Shown here: in pieces, positions 33,782 to 41,506 of the stretch
How the letters are laid out: each line of letters begins with the position of its first letter
How positions within the stretch are numbered: the stretch's first letter is position 1
Assembly (NCBI GenBank): GCA_903901855.1
Contig: CAIUSP010000004.1
Span: 16,596 to 80,595, forward strand
Direction of reading: 5' to 3'
From: an uncultured bacterium
GTDB lineage: Bacteria; Actinomycetota; Thermoleophilia; Solirubrobacterales; 70-9
DNA: 64,000 bases
The notes under the pieces: model-generated
Databases searched by the model: none
What the model saw: the letters and a program-made list of their open reading frames with translations, nothing else
What the model was told of the DNA's origin: nothing
Made by a program: the position numbers and the translations under genes

Positions 33782-35182
33782 CTAGGAACCCTCGTCGGCC
33801 GCAGCCAACTGAACTTCGACCTCTTCCGGGGAGTCCGGTTTGATCTCGTGACCAGCCTCGGGTTTGGGGTTTCTGTAGATCAGCAGCAGCAGGCCGCATA
33901 GGAGAGCCGCAGACCCGATGAACCCGACCTCGACCCGAAGGTCCACCTCTTCGACCACCGAGGAGAGAGTCCATGCGACGAAGATCGCCGCCGAGAAGAT
34001 CCACCGTGTTGCGGCCCTCCTCACCTGACCTTGAGCGAGCGCTCCCTGGTTGAGGGTCGCCGCGCAGAGATATAGGCCCATACCGAGGCTCACCAAGATG
34101 AGGCCGACTCGCTCGTAGGAGAACTTGTCGCTGAATGCGAGTTGCATGAGGAAGGGTCCCGCGAGCGCCATCACGCCTGCAACCACGAGCCCGAACACCA
34201 GAACCGCAATGACGGTGACCCTGACAGAGGCGTGGAAGTCCTCCTCTTTCCTCTCGGCCCGGAGCCGCGTGAGATGCGGAAGGAGGCTCGTCGTCACGGC
34301 CTGGAAGAGGAGCAGGGGAGCTCTGGCGATCATCAACACGTTGAAGATGTAGCCGGCGGCGGCGGCTCCAGCCGTACCGGAGACGAGCAGAGGCCCTGCG
34401 TTGAGGAAGGTCTGCTCGCTCAGCATGATCACCAGGACGGCTCCGGCGAACCAGCTCCCCTTGGCAGCGCTGAATTCGAGCCCCTTCCGGGAAGAGGAGT
34501 CGACCACGGCGCGTCGGCGCTCCTCGTTGCCACGGTCGGCCCCCACCAGGAACGCCACCGGGACACAGATCAGCGAGAGGGCCGGCGCCATGACGATCCC
34601 GAGCGCGACTGCATCCTGACCGCTGGTGATACCCAGGGCGACGAGCACCGGAAACAGGGTCCGGATCAGCGATTCACTGATAATCAGAGAGGCATAGAGC
34701 GTCAGTCGGTGGCTCCCCGCAAGGAGGCCTCGAGCGAAGTAGCTCGCTCCGTAGGCAGCTATGGCTGCGATTCCGATCCAGTAGAGAGTCTCGTTGCCGT
34801 GCAGGAGCCCGTTCTGGATCGGTCCGCGCAGCAGCAACGCAATACCGAAGAAGCTCGCCGAGACGAGGATCTGTATGCCGGCTGCAACAGCGAGGGGGCG
34901 CGAGTATCCCTCGCCGTGCGCTATGTGTTCGGAGACGGTCCGCGACAGCAATTGTTCGACGGGGCGCTGGAGGATCGAGACGGTGATGAAGACCGCTGAC
35001 CAGCAGATGACGAGTTCGCCGTACTCGGTCGTATCGAGCACGTGGGAGGAGATCGCGAAGAAGAGATACGTGACGAGACCTGCCAGTCCGACGCCGATAG
35101 ACAGCAGCCCCGCGCGTTTTCCATAGCCCGCGGCCTCGCTGCCCGAGTCACCTCCAAGCCGATGCCTGAGTTCCGTGAGCAT
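33782..35182 (-). CDS. Polysaccharide flippase-like membrane protein (MOP superfamily)
   Basis: 466 aa with about 12-14 hydrophobic segments and a Glu/Asp-rich C-terminal tail. The start (AGLLSIGVGLAGLVTYLFFAISSHVLDTTEYGELVICWSAVF) is typical of Wzx/PST-type lipid-linked oligosaccharide flippases, a branch of the superfamily that also holds MurJ. The substrate cannot be told. First of two minus-strand genes that interrupt the + strand run, with a TAGGCT element 9 nt before its ATG. A MATE-type drug exporter is less likely given the N-terminal pattern. Confidence 0.75.
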   Translation of the reverse strand: MLTELRHRLGGDSGSEAAGYGKRAGLLSIGVGLAGLVTYLFFAISSHVLDTTEYGELVICWSAVFITVSILQRPVEQLLSRTVSEHIAHGEGYSRPLAVAAGIQILVSASFFGIALLLRGPIQNGLLHGNETLYWIGIAAIAAYGASYFARGLLAGSHRLTLYASLIISESLIRTLFPVLVALGITSGQDAVALGIVMAPALSLICVPVAFLVGADRGNEERRRAVVDSSSRKGLEFSAAKGSWFAGAVLVIMLSEQTFLNAGPLLVSGTAGAAAAGYIFNVLMIARAPLLLFQAVTTSLLPHLTRLRAERKEEDFHASVRVTVIAVLVFGLVVAGVMALAGPFLMQLAFSDKFSYERVGLILVSLGMGLYLCAATLNQGALAQGQVRRAATRWIFSAAIFVAWTLSSVVEEVDLRVEVGFIGSAALLCGLLLLIYRNPKPEAGHEIKPDSPEEVEVQLAAADEGS

Positions 35183-35191
35183 TGGACAGAG

Positions 35192-35197
35192 AGCCTA
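35192..35197 (-). promoter_or_regulatory. -10 element of the flippase gene
   Basis: Read on the minus strand, TAGGCT lies 9 nt before the ATG at 35182. It implies separate transcription from the neighbour upstream. Confidence 0.35.
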
Positions 35198-35231
35198 CGG
35201 TCAGCGGGTGATCCCCGGCGGGCCGCAACCT

Positions 35232-35864
35232 TCAGTCGTAGAGGGTCAGGAAGAATCCCGGGGGAGACGGGTCGATCACACCGCTTGCGGCATCTATCGC
35301 CACGAAAGCTGCGTCTTCGGAACCGGGGCACTGTGAGACGTCGATGACGCTGCCGAGAGTTGCGTTCAGGGTGGAGTTGAGTGCGTTCTGGCCGGTTCCC
35401 AACAGGGTGGTCTGTGCGTTCCGAGGCTCGAATTCCAGTCCGTCGATGCACACGTAGCCCTCGGCGCCGAGCGTCGCCGTGGCGCTACCCATTCGCTCAC
35501 TCGCCGACTCCAGGATCCCCACGTTGGGCCACGCTTCGATCAGGGCGTATGCCCTAGGCACGGCACCCGCTGCTATCTCGGTCGCACCCACAGCGCCAGC
35601 TGCGATCTCGGGCTCCGCGACGGCACCTGTGGCTATCTCGCTCCTGCGCACCGCGTTCGTCCCGATCTTCTTCGAGACCACCGCGCCCTTCTTGAGCTGG
35701 TTGCTCCCCACGCTGTTCCTGGGTATCCACGCCGCGTAGGATCCGCCCGCCGCAAGCGCAGCGACCGCGAGGCCTCCGATCACACCTGCTCTGAGCGTCT
35801 GCCCCCGCCTGCCAACAGGCCCGCGCAGACGGCTTGGCGATTTTTCTCCCTCATTGCTGCCCAT
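35232..35864 (-). CDS. Membrane-anchored protein with decapeptide repeats
   Basis: 210 aa. A basic start (SRLRGPVGRRGQTLR) leads into one transmembrane helix at about residues 25-46, then AAWIPRNSVGSNQLKKGAV and near-exact ten-residue repeats of the form EIAxGAVxxx (residues 50-104). The C-terminal half has two lone cysteines (EGYVCIDGLEF and DVSQCPGSED). This repeat type is, from memory, frequent in Thermoleophilia surface proteins. ATG 35864 is chosen because the upstream open frame shows no conserved character. Likely extracellular; function unknown. Confidence 0.7.
   Translation of the reverse strand: MGSNEGEKSPSRLRGPVGRRGQTLRAGVIGGLAVAALAAGGSYAAWIPRNSVGSNQLKKGAVVSKKIGTNAVRRSEIATGAVAEPEIAAGAVGATEIAAGAVPRAYALIEAWPNVGILESASERMGSATATLGAEGYVCIDGLEFEPRNAQTTLLGTGQNALNSTLNATLGSVIDVSQCPGSEDAAFVAIDAASGVIDPSPPGFFLTLYD
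35553..35717 (-). repeat. Tandem ~30-bp repeats coding EIAxGAV decapeptides
   Basis: The coding region for residues 50-104 of the repeat protein shows imperfect 30-bp direct repeats, each giving a motif like SEIATGAVAE, PEIAAGAVGA or TEIAAGAVPR. A repeated coil or beta-type stalk is the natural reading. Confidence 0.65.
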
Positions 35865-35878
35865 ACCGATGAACGGGA

Positions 35879-35884
35879 AGCGTA
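35879..35884 (-). promoter_or_regulatory. Candidate -10 of the repeat-protein gene
   Basis: On the minus strand TACGCT lies 14 nt before the ATG at 35864. It shares a 124-bp divergent spacer with ribD. Confidence 0.3.
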
Positions 35885-35944
35885 GGTCACGGGGAGGGCT
35901 CATGCAGCCTCGACGCTCCAGCATTCGTAGCTCGCGCGCGCCCG

Positions 35945-35950
35945 TATCAT
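35945..35950 (+). promoter_or_regulatory. Candidate -10 of ribD
   Basis: TATCAT lies 38 nt before the ATG at 35989, so ribD would have a short leader. No FMN riboswitch fold is recognisable in this spacer. Confidence 0.35.
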
Positions 35951-35988
35951 CGTTCGGGCAGCGCAGATCGATCCAGGCAGTGAAGACG

Positions 35989-37185
35989 ATGGACACGAAC
36001 GAGATACCAGTCGCGACCTCGATCCCCGCAGACGTGGAGGGGTCCCACATGCGCCGGGCGCTCGAGCTCGCCGAGAGAGGACTAGGATCGACCAGCCCCA
36101 ATCCCCTGGTCGGCGCGGTCATTTGTTCTCCGGACGGCCGGGTGATCGGTGAGGGTTTCCATGCGAGATGCGGCGAGCCTCACGCGGAGCGAGAGGCGAT
36201 CCGCGACGCATCCGACCGCGGTGAGGATCCGAAGGGCGGGACCCTCTACGTGACCCTCGAACCCTGTGCCCACCATGGCAGGCAGCCCCCGTGCACGGAT
36301 GCCATTCTCGAATCGGGCATCTCACGAGTCGTATACGCCTCTGAAGATCCAACCGAGAAGGCTTCCGGCCGGGGTCCTTCGATCCTGCGCGAAGCCGGGG
36401 TGGAGGTAGCGAGGGCCGCGACAGAGGAGGTCGAAGGCGCTGACTCCCTCAACCAGCCGTTCCGCAAACGGGCGGCGACCGGCTTGCCGCTGGTCACATA
36501 CAAGGCGGCGATGACCCTCGACGGCAAAGTCGCAGCCCCCGGGGGAGACTCGCGCTGGATCTCCTGTTCCGAGAGTCGGGCCCTCGTGCACGAGATGCGT
36601 GGCGTCTGCGATGCGGTCGCAGTCGGGATCGGGACGGTGCTGGCCGATGATCCACTCCTGACCGCCCGAAACGGTGACGGCTCAGACCGTTCCGTTACCG
36701 ATGCACCGGGAACGAGTGACGGGGCGGCCATCAGGGTCGTGTTCGACCGTAAGGCCCGCCTTCCACTCGACTCGGCGCTGGTCGCTTCGCAGGATGTAGC
36801 GGAGCTCGCAGTCGTCGTCTCTGCCGAGGCCGATCCCGCCAGGGTCTCGGGGCTGGAGCGGGCCGGTGTCACGGTCCTGAGCGCGGAAGGTCCGGGTGAC
36901 GGCGACCTGGTCAGGTCGGGTCTACGGGCGCTCTCCGAGCAGATGGAGGTGTCAGACCTCCTGCTCGAGGGGGGGCCACGTCTCGCCGGAGCCTTCCTCG
37001 ACGCTGAGCAGATCGACAGGCTGCTGATCTTCGTCGCGCCGATCGTGGTCGGATCCGGTGAGGCCCCCGGGGTGATCGAGGGATCCGGAGCCAAGAGGAT
37101 CGCGGAGGCGACCAGAGCCGTCTCCTGTAGCCACCTGCAGGTCGGCGATGATCTCCTGCTCGATGCAAGGCTGCGGGAGTGGTAG
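35989..37185 (+). CDS. ribD: Riboflavin biosynthesis deaminase/reductase RibD
   Basis: Bifunctional: the N-terminal zinc deaminase and C-terminal reductase carry out two successive steps from GTP-derived pyrimidine to ribitylamino-uracil phosphate. The deaminase has MRRALELAERGLGSTSPNPLVGAV, the zinc and catalytic HAE in CGEPHAEREAI, and PCAHHGRQPPCTDAI. The reductase has PLVTYKAAMTLDGKVA and LLLEGGPRLAGAFL. 398 aa. ATG 35989 is preferred; ATG 36049 lies right at the deaminase start. Leads the rib operon and ends 2 bp before ribE. Confidence 0.95.
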   Translation: MDTNEIPVATSIPADVEGSHMRRALELAERGLGSTSPNPLVGAVICSPDGRVIGEGFHARCGEPHAEREAIRDASDRGEDPKGGTLYVTLEPCAHHGRQPPCTDAILESGISRVVYASEDPTEKASGRGPSILREAGVEVARAATEEVEGADSLNQPFRKRAATGLPLVTYKAAMTLDGKVAAPGGDSRWISCSESRALVHEMRGVCDAVAVGIGTVLADDPLLTARNGDGSDRSVTDAPGTSDGAAIRVVFDRKARLPLDSALVASQDVAELAVVVSAEADPARVSGLERAGVTVLSAEGPGDGDLVRSGLRALSEQMEVSDLLLEGGPRLAGAFLDAEQIDRLLIFVAPIVVGSGEAPGVIEGSGAKRIAEATRAVSCSHLQVGDDLLLDARLREW

Positions 37186-37187
37186 CG

Positions 37188-37784
37188 GTGTTCACCGGGC
37201 TTATCGAGGAGTTGGGTCGAGTTTCGGAGATCGACGTTGGCGACACGGGGGCGAGGATCCGTATCTCCGCACCCGGGGTGGCCGCGAAGATCACGGAGGG
37301 AGACTCGGTGGCAGTCAATGGCGCTTGTCTTACCGCAGCGGAGGTCTCCGATCAGGGCTTCGCGGCGGACGTGATGAATCAGACGCTCGGCCTCACTGCA
37401 CTTGGCTCTCTCGGGCCTGAGGCACGAGTCAACCTCGAACTTGCGATGCCGGCGGACGGACGCTTCGGAGGGCACATCGTCGCCGGGCACGTGGACGGAG
37501 TAGGAGAAGTCACCTCGGTGGTCGAAGACGGCATTGCGAGGAGGCTGACCGTCCGCTTCCCCGAAGATCTACTGCCTCTCGTGGTCGAGCGCGGTTCCGT
37601 TTCCTTGTCGGGTGTGAGCCTCACCGTGGCTTCTCTCGAAGCAGACCGGGTAGAGGTTTCGCTGATCCCCGAGACCCTCGAGCGGACGAATCTCGGACTC
37701 CTGGTCGAGGGGGATGCGATCAATCTGGAGTGTGACCTCGTGGCACGGCACGTGCGGCGACTGCTCGAGAGCGTGCAACCCTAG
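37188..37784 (+). CDS. ribE: Riboflavin synthase alpha subunit
   Basis: Dismutates two lumazine molecules to riboflavin. It is a tandem duplicated barrel: the first half begins with the family N terminus [10 protein letters not shown] and has GACLTAAEV, and the second half has [16 protein letters not shown] and [16 protein letters not shown]. 198 aa is normal. GTG 37188 is chosen because MFTGLIEE is the usual start; GTG 37179 would add three residues and overlap ribD. The stop codon TAG also forms the beginning of the next gene's -10 element. Confidence 0.94.
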   Translation: MFTGLIEELGRVSEIDVGDTGARIRISAPGVAAKITEGDSVAVNGACLTAAEVSDQGFAADVMNQTLGLTALGSLGPEARVNLELAMPADGRFGGHIVAGHVDGVGEVTSVVEDGIARRLTVRFPEDLLPLVVERGSVSLSGVSLTVASLEADRVEVSLIPETLERTNLGLLVEGDAINLECDLVARHVRRLLESVQP

Positions 37785-37787
37785 TCT
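37782..37787 (+). promoter_or_regulatory. -10 element of ribBA, made from the ribE stop codon
   Basis: TAGTCT lies 7 nt before ATG 37795. Its first three bases are the ribE stop TAG (37782-37784). It supports ATG 37795 over longer starts inside ribE. Confidence 0.45.
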
Positions 37788-37794
37788 CTGTCCG

Positions 37795-39132
37795 ATGGAA
37801 CCCACACGCGGAAAAGGCGAGGCTGAGACGCCGACCGGTCAGACGGGCAACCCGGCTTTCTCCACCATCGACGAGGCCCTAGAAGACCTCAGGATGGGGA
37901 AGATGGTCGTGGTCTGTGACGGCGAGGATCGCGAGAACGAAGGCGATCTGGTCATGGCGGCTCAGTTCGCCACACCCGAGGCGATCAACTTCATGGCTAT
38001 GCACGGCCGTGGCTTGATCTGCCTGGCGCTGACTCCCGAGCGCTGCGCCGAACTCGACCTTCCCCTGATGGCGGCGAAGAACGAATCCCCCCTCGAGACC
38101 GCCTTCACGGTCACGATCGAAGCGGTAGAGGGAGTCACCACCGGCATCTCGGCGCACGACAGGGCGAAGACGATCCAGGTGGCGATCGATCCCGGATCCA
38201 GCCCGTCGGATCTCCGTCAGCCTGGCCATGTGTTTCCGCTCAAGGCTCGCGGCGGCGGCGTGCTGGAGCGAACAGGGCATACGGAGGCGAGCGTCGATCT
38301 GGCGCGGCTCTCCGGCTTGATACCCGCCGGAGTGATCTGCGAGATCATGAACGAGGACGGGACCATGGCCAGGGTCCCGGACCTGATCCCCTACTGCGAG
38401 CGCCATGGACTGAAGCTGATCACGGTCGCCGATCTGATCGCCTATCGCCGCACCGAGGAGAAGCTCGTGGAGAGGATCGTCTCCACCGCGCTGCCCACGA
38501 CCTTCGGTGACTTCACGGCAGTCGGATATCGATCCTTGGTGGACGACAAACATCACGTCGCATTGGTCAAGGGAGAGGTGGACGGTCTGGATGACGTGCT
38601 GGTGCGGGTCCACTCCGAGTGCCTGACCGGCGATGTCTTCCACTCGATGCGCTGTGATTGCGGTGAGCAACTCGAATCGGCGCTCGCGATGATCGAAGAG
38701 GAGGGCAGGGGCGTGTTGCTCTACCTGTCCCAGGAGGGCCGGGGGATCGGATTGCTCAACAAGCTTCGCGCTTACAAACTCCAGGAGGAGGGTCTGGATA
38801 CGGTCGAGGCCAATCTCGAGTTGGGTTTGCCGGCCGACCTGCGCGATTACGGAATCGGTGCGCAGATCCTCGGGGACCTCGGTCTCAGCAGCATCCGCAT
38901 CCTCACCAACAACCCGAAGAAGATCATCGGCCTCGAGGGATACGGACTCTCGGTGTCGGGTCAGGTGCCGATCGAGGCGCCGCCGAATCGCCACAACGAG
39001 TCGTATCTCAGTACCAAGCGTGACCGCATGGGCCACCTCCTGCACCATCAGGGGCTGGCGCTCGATGAGGAGCTGATCCACGAGGAGCAGCTGCGCGACG
39101 CGGAAGGCAGCGAGGGCGATGAACGCCGATGA
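37795..39132 (+). CDS. ribBA: 3,4-dihydroxy-2-butanone 4-phosphate synthase / GTP cyclohydrolase II
   Basis: Two enzymes in one 445-aa chain feeding riboflavin synthesis. The N-terminal DHBP synthase has [49 protein letters not shown] and [14 protein letters not shown]. The C-terminal cyclohydrolase II has the zinc cysteines C-(x10)-C-x-C in [18 protein letters not shown], then [12 protein letters not shown] and LTNNPKKI. Both sites look intact. The start is placed at ATG 37795, after ribE. ribH overlaps its last 14 bases. Confidence 0.96.
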   Translation: MEPTRGKGEAETPTGQTGNPAFSTIDEALEDLRMGKMVVVCDGEDRENEGDLVMAAQFATPEAINFMAMHGRGLICLALTPERCAELDLPLMAAKNESPLETAFTVTIEAVEGVTTGISAHDRAKTIQVAIDPGSSPSDLRQPGHVFPLKARGGGVLERTGHTEASVDLARLSGLIPAGVICEIMNEDGTMARVPDLIPYCERHGLKLITVADLIAYRRTEEKLVERIVSTALPTTFGDFTAVGYRSLVDDKHHVALVKGEVDGLDDVLVRVHSECLTGDVFHSMRCDCGEQLESALAMIEEEGRGVLLYLSQEGRGIGLLNKLRAYKLQEEGLDTVEANLELGLPADLRDYGIGAQILGDLGLSSIRILTNNPKKIIGLEGYGLSVSGQVPIEAPPNRHNESYLSTKRDRMGHLLHHQGLALDEELIHEEQLRDAEGSEGDERR

Positions 39133-39562
39133 GAAGCGGTTCGCGATCTGCGTCTCCACCTTCTATCGCGACTTGGCCGACCGCCTGATTGCGGGCGCAT
39201 CCGCCGAATTCGAAGAGGCCGGTGTGTCGAGCGACAAGGTTTCGGTGTTCGAGGTCCCTGGAGCGTTCGAACTCGCGCCGGCAGCCCGGACCTGTGCGGC
39301 CTCGGGAGGATTTGCAGGGGTCGCATGCCTCGGAGCTGTGATTCGCGGGGAAACCAGCCACTACGACCATGTCTGTTCCGAGGCCGCCTCGGGGATCATG
39401 CGGGTTCAACTCGATACCGGCGTTCCTTGTGCCTTCGGTGTAGTCACCTGCGAGACGATGCAGCAGGCGCTCGAGAGGACCGGGGACGGTAAGCGAGATC
39501 AGGGCAGAGATGCCGCCAGGGCTGTGTTGGCGCTTGTCGAATTGCAGGAGGAGATGGCCTGA
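39119..39562 (+). CDS. ribH: 6,7-dimethyl-8-ribityllumazine synthase
   Basis: Condenses the ribBA product with the ribD product to lumazine, the substrate of RibE; usually a 60-subunit capsid or pentamer. Marks: [56 protein letters not shown] (catalytic His) and [19 protein letters not shown]. 147 aa is normal. ATG 39119 lies inside the 3' end of ribBA. With ribD, ribE and ribBA it makes a complete riboflavin set apart from the phosphatase. Confidence 0.96.
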   Translation: MNADEKRFAICVSTFYRDLADRLIAGASAEFEEAGVSSDKVSVFEVPGAFELAPAARTCAASGGFAGVACLGAVIRGETSHYDHVCSEAASGIMRVQLDTGVPCAFGVVTCETMQQALERTGDGKRDQGRDAARAVLALVELQEEMA

Positions 39563-39586
39563 GGGGCGGACGCTGCGTCTGACCAC

Positions 39587-39592
39587 TACCAT
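39587..39592 (+). promoter_or_regulatory. -10 element of rpmB
   Basis: TACCAT lies 9 nt before the rpmB ATG. Confidence 0.4.
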
Positions 39593-39601
39593 CACGAACT
39601 C

Positions 39602-39793
39602 ATGGCCAAGGTATGTCACAGCTGCGGAAAGAAACCGTCCTTCGGAAACTCCCGGAGCCACTCGATGGTGGCGACGCGCAGGCGTTTCAATCCGAACCTC
39701 CAGAAGGTCCGCATCGCGGAAGATGGCAGGCAGAGGCGGGTCTACGTATGCACTCGTTGTCTCAAGGCGAACAAGGTCAGCAAGTCCGTCTGA
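39602..39793 (+). CDS. rpmB: 50S ribosomal protein L28, zinc-binding form
   Basis: Small basic ribosomal protein with two cysteine pairs, CHSC at residues 5-8 and CTRC at 50-53, so this is the zinc-containing (C+) form that does not need zinc-starvation replacement. The core [30 protein letters not shown] is diagnostic. 63 aa is normal. It lies ahead of the DhaL/DegV-type gene and recG, an arrangement common in Gram-positives. Confidence 0.96.
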   Translation: MAKVCHSCGKKPSFGNSRSHSMVATRRRFNPNLQKVRIAEDGRQRRVYVCTRCLKANKVSKSV

Positions 39794-39835
39794 CCTCGCC
39801 GTTCCCGGTCCACCGGATCGTGATGAGGATGACGA

Positions 39836-41461
39836 ATGGCTGATCCCTCCATAGAGCGGTTCAGGCGGATCGTCGAGTCGGCCTACCTCGAACTCGATTC
39901 CCGACGGACCGAGGTCAACGATCTCAACGTGTTTCCTGTCGCAGATGGTGACACCGGAGACAACATGGTGCTCACTTTGAAGGCTGTGCTCGATGAGTTG
40001 GACGGACTCGAGAGCCAGGAGGGTCCGGATGTGGACCGTTCGGAGATCGTCGAGGCGATCGCCCGGGCAGCCTTGATGGGCGCAAGGGGTAACTCTGGAG
40101 TGATCCTCTCGCAGATCATCCGGGGGGCCGCGGAGGAACTTGCCTCACGCCCCGGAGAACTCGTCGATCCCGTCCTGATCGCGGCGTCTATGGCGAGCGC
40201 CGCCGACGCTGCGTACGAATCGGTTCGGGATCCGGCGGAGGGGACGATGCTCACCGTGTTTCGTGAGATGGCGAGTTCGGCGGCCAAGCGGCTCGCCCAC
40301 ATGGAGAAGGCGCGCCTGAACGGCGAGGTGACTGCGGAGACGCAGGACGAGATCCTCGCCGAGTTGCTCGACGGCGTAGTCAAGGACGGCGAGCAGGCGG
40401 TGGCTCGAACCCCGGAGCAACTCGACGTACTGAAGGAAGCGGGGGTGGTGGACGCCGGTGCCCACGGCCTGGTGGTGATGATCGCGGGCCTGGTCGCAGG
40501 CCTGAGAGGGTCTGCCGATGCGGCTCCCGAGGTCGCCAGACAGGCGCCACCGTCGGTAGGTCGCTCGCATCACGAAGACAGCAGATTCCGCTACTGCACG
40601 AACTTCATCGTCACCGGACGAGGTCTGGAGGCGCGTTCCTTCGTTTCCACGCTCGAGACCATTGGCGATTCGGTTCTGGTGGTGGGTGACGAGAGCACGC
40701 TGAAGGTCCACGTCCACTGCGATGAGCCTGAGCAGGCTATGGAGGTTTTCTCCGCGGTAGGCGAGGTTTCGCAGCTGGACGTTGCGGACATGCGCGAGCA
40801 GGTCGCTGCGCGTGCGGCGAGGCTCGCTTCCGGTCGCTCGGCCGTGGTGGCGGTAGCCGCAGGCGATGGCGTGAGGGATCTATACGAGAACCTCGGAGCG
40901 ATGGTCGTCGACGGCGGCCCCACCTTCAATCCCTCTATCGCCGATCTGCTCGCCGGAATCCGGGAGGTGCCGGCCGAGGAAGTAATCCTGCTCCCGAACA
41001 ATCCGAACGTGGTGATGGCAGCCCAGCGCGCAGCGGAGTTGAGCGACAAGACCACGGTCGTGGTTCAGTGCCTCGCGCCTCAAGCGGGGTTGGCGGCAAT
41101 CGTCGAGGTCGACCACGACAAGGGGGCGGAGGAAAACGCCGACAAGGTGTCCACTGCCCTCGCCGGGATGAGCATCGGTTCGGTCGCGCGTGCCGCGAAG
41201 GACGACACCAAAGGGAGATTCTTCACCGGGGATGCCGTCGGGTTCGCCGGAGACGAGATCGTTGCCTGGGGAGGAGCAGGATCGACCCTTGCGAAGACGA
41301 TGGAGGTCCTCTCGGCCGAGGCGGAGATACTCACCGTCATCTCCGGCGAGGGCGCCCCACTCGGAGTGGACGAAGCTGCCGAGCATGCGCCCGAGGGACT
41401 CGAGGTCGAAATCCACGAGGGGGGACAGCCGGCCTGGTGGTGGCTTCTCGTCGCCGAGTGA
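39836..41461 (+). CDS. DhaL (DAK2) domain protein, FakA-like
   Basis: 541 aa. The N-terminal DhaL domain has the ATP and Mg site NVFPVADGDTGDNMVLTL and LMGARGNSGVILSQIIRG. A middle part follows (RYCTNFIVTGRGLEARSFVSTLETIGDSVLVVGDESTLKVHVH), and the C-terminal DegV-like part has FNPSIADLLAGIREVPAEEVILLPNNPNVVMAA. This layout matches FakA, the ATP-binding subunit of fatty acid kinase in Firmicutes, which works with a separate FakB. The lipid role is not proven for Actinomycetota. No FakB is in the window. Start ATG 39836. Confidence 0.82.
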   Translation: MADPSIERFRRIVESAYLELDSRRTEVNDLNVFPVADGDTGDNMVLTLKAVLDELDGLESQEGPDVDRSEIVEAIARAALMGARGNSGVILSQIIRGAAEELASRPGELVDPVLIAASMASAADAAYESVRDPAEGTMLTVFREMASSAAKRLAHMEKARLNGEVTAETQDEILAELLDGVVKDGEQAVARTPEQLDVLKEAGVVDAGAHGLVVMIAGLVAGLRGSADAAPEVARQAPPSVGRSHHEDSRFRYCTNFIVTGRGLEARSFVSTLETIGDSVLVVGDESTLKVHVHCDEPEQAMEVFSAVGEVSQLDVADMREQVAARAARLASGRSAVVAVAAGDGVRDLYENLGAMVVDGGPTFNPSIADLLAGIREVPAEEVILLPNNPNVVMAAQRAAELSDKTTVVVQCLAPQAGLAAIVEVDHDKGAEENADKVSTALAGMSIGSVARAAKDDTKGRFFTGDAVGFAGDEIVAWGGAGSTLAKTMEVLSAEAEILTVISGEGAPLGVDEAAEHAPEGLEVEIHEGGQPAWWWLLVAE

Positions 41462-41492
41462 CCTCGTAGCCCCCGGCATCATCTGTCGGGCA

Positions 41493-41498
41493 TAGCCT
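41493..41498 (+). promoter_or_regulatory. -10 element of recG
   Basis: TAGCCT lies 8 nt before the ATG at 41507. Confidence 0.4.
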
Positions 41499-41506
41499 TA
41501 GCCGAG

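Noticed and set aside
34142..34999. 285-codon + strand open frame opposite the flippase
   Set aside because: Composed mostly of charged low-complexity sequence; the minus strand gives a clear membrane protein.
35865..35988. FMN riboswitch before ribD
   Set aside because: None of the conserved RFN segments are present; the 124-bp spacer is too short and divergent.
37879..39159. 426-codon minus-strand open frame opposite ribBA
   Set aside because: Antisense shadow; ribBA is intact with both active sites.
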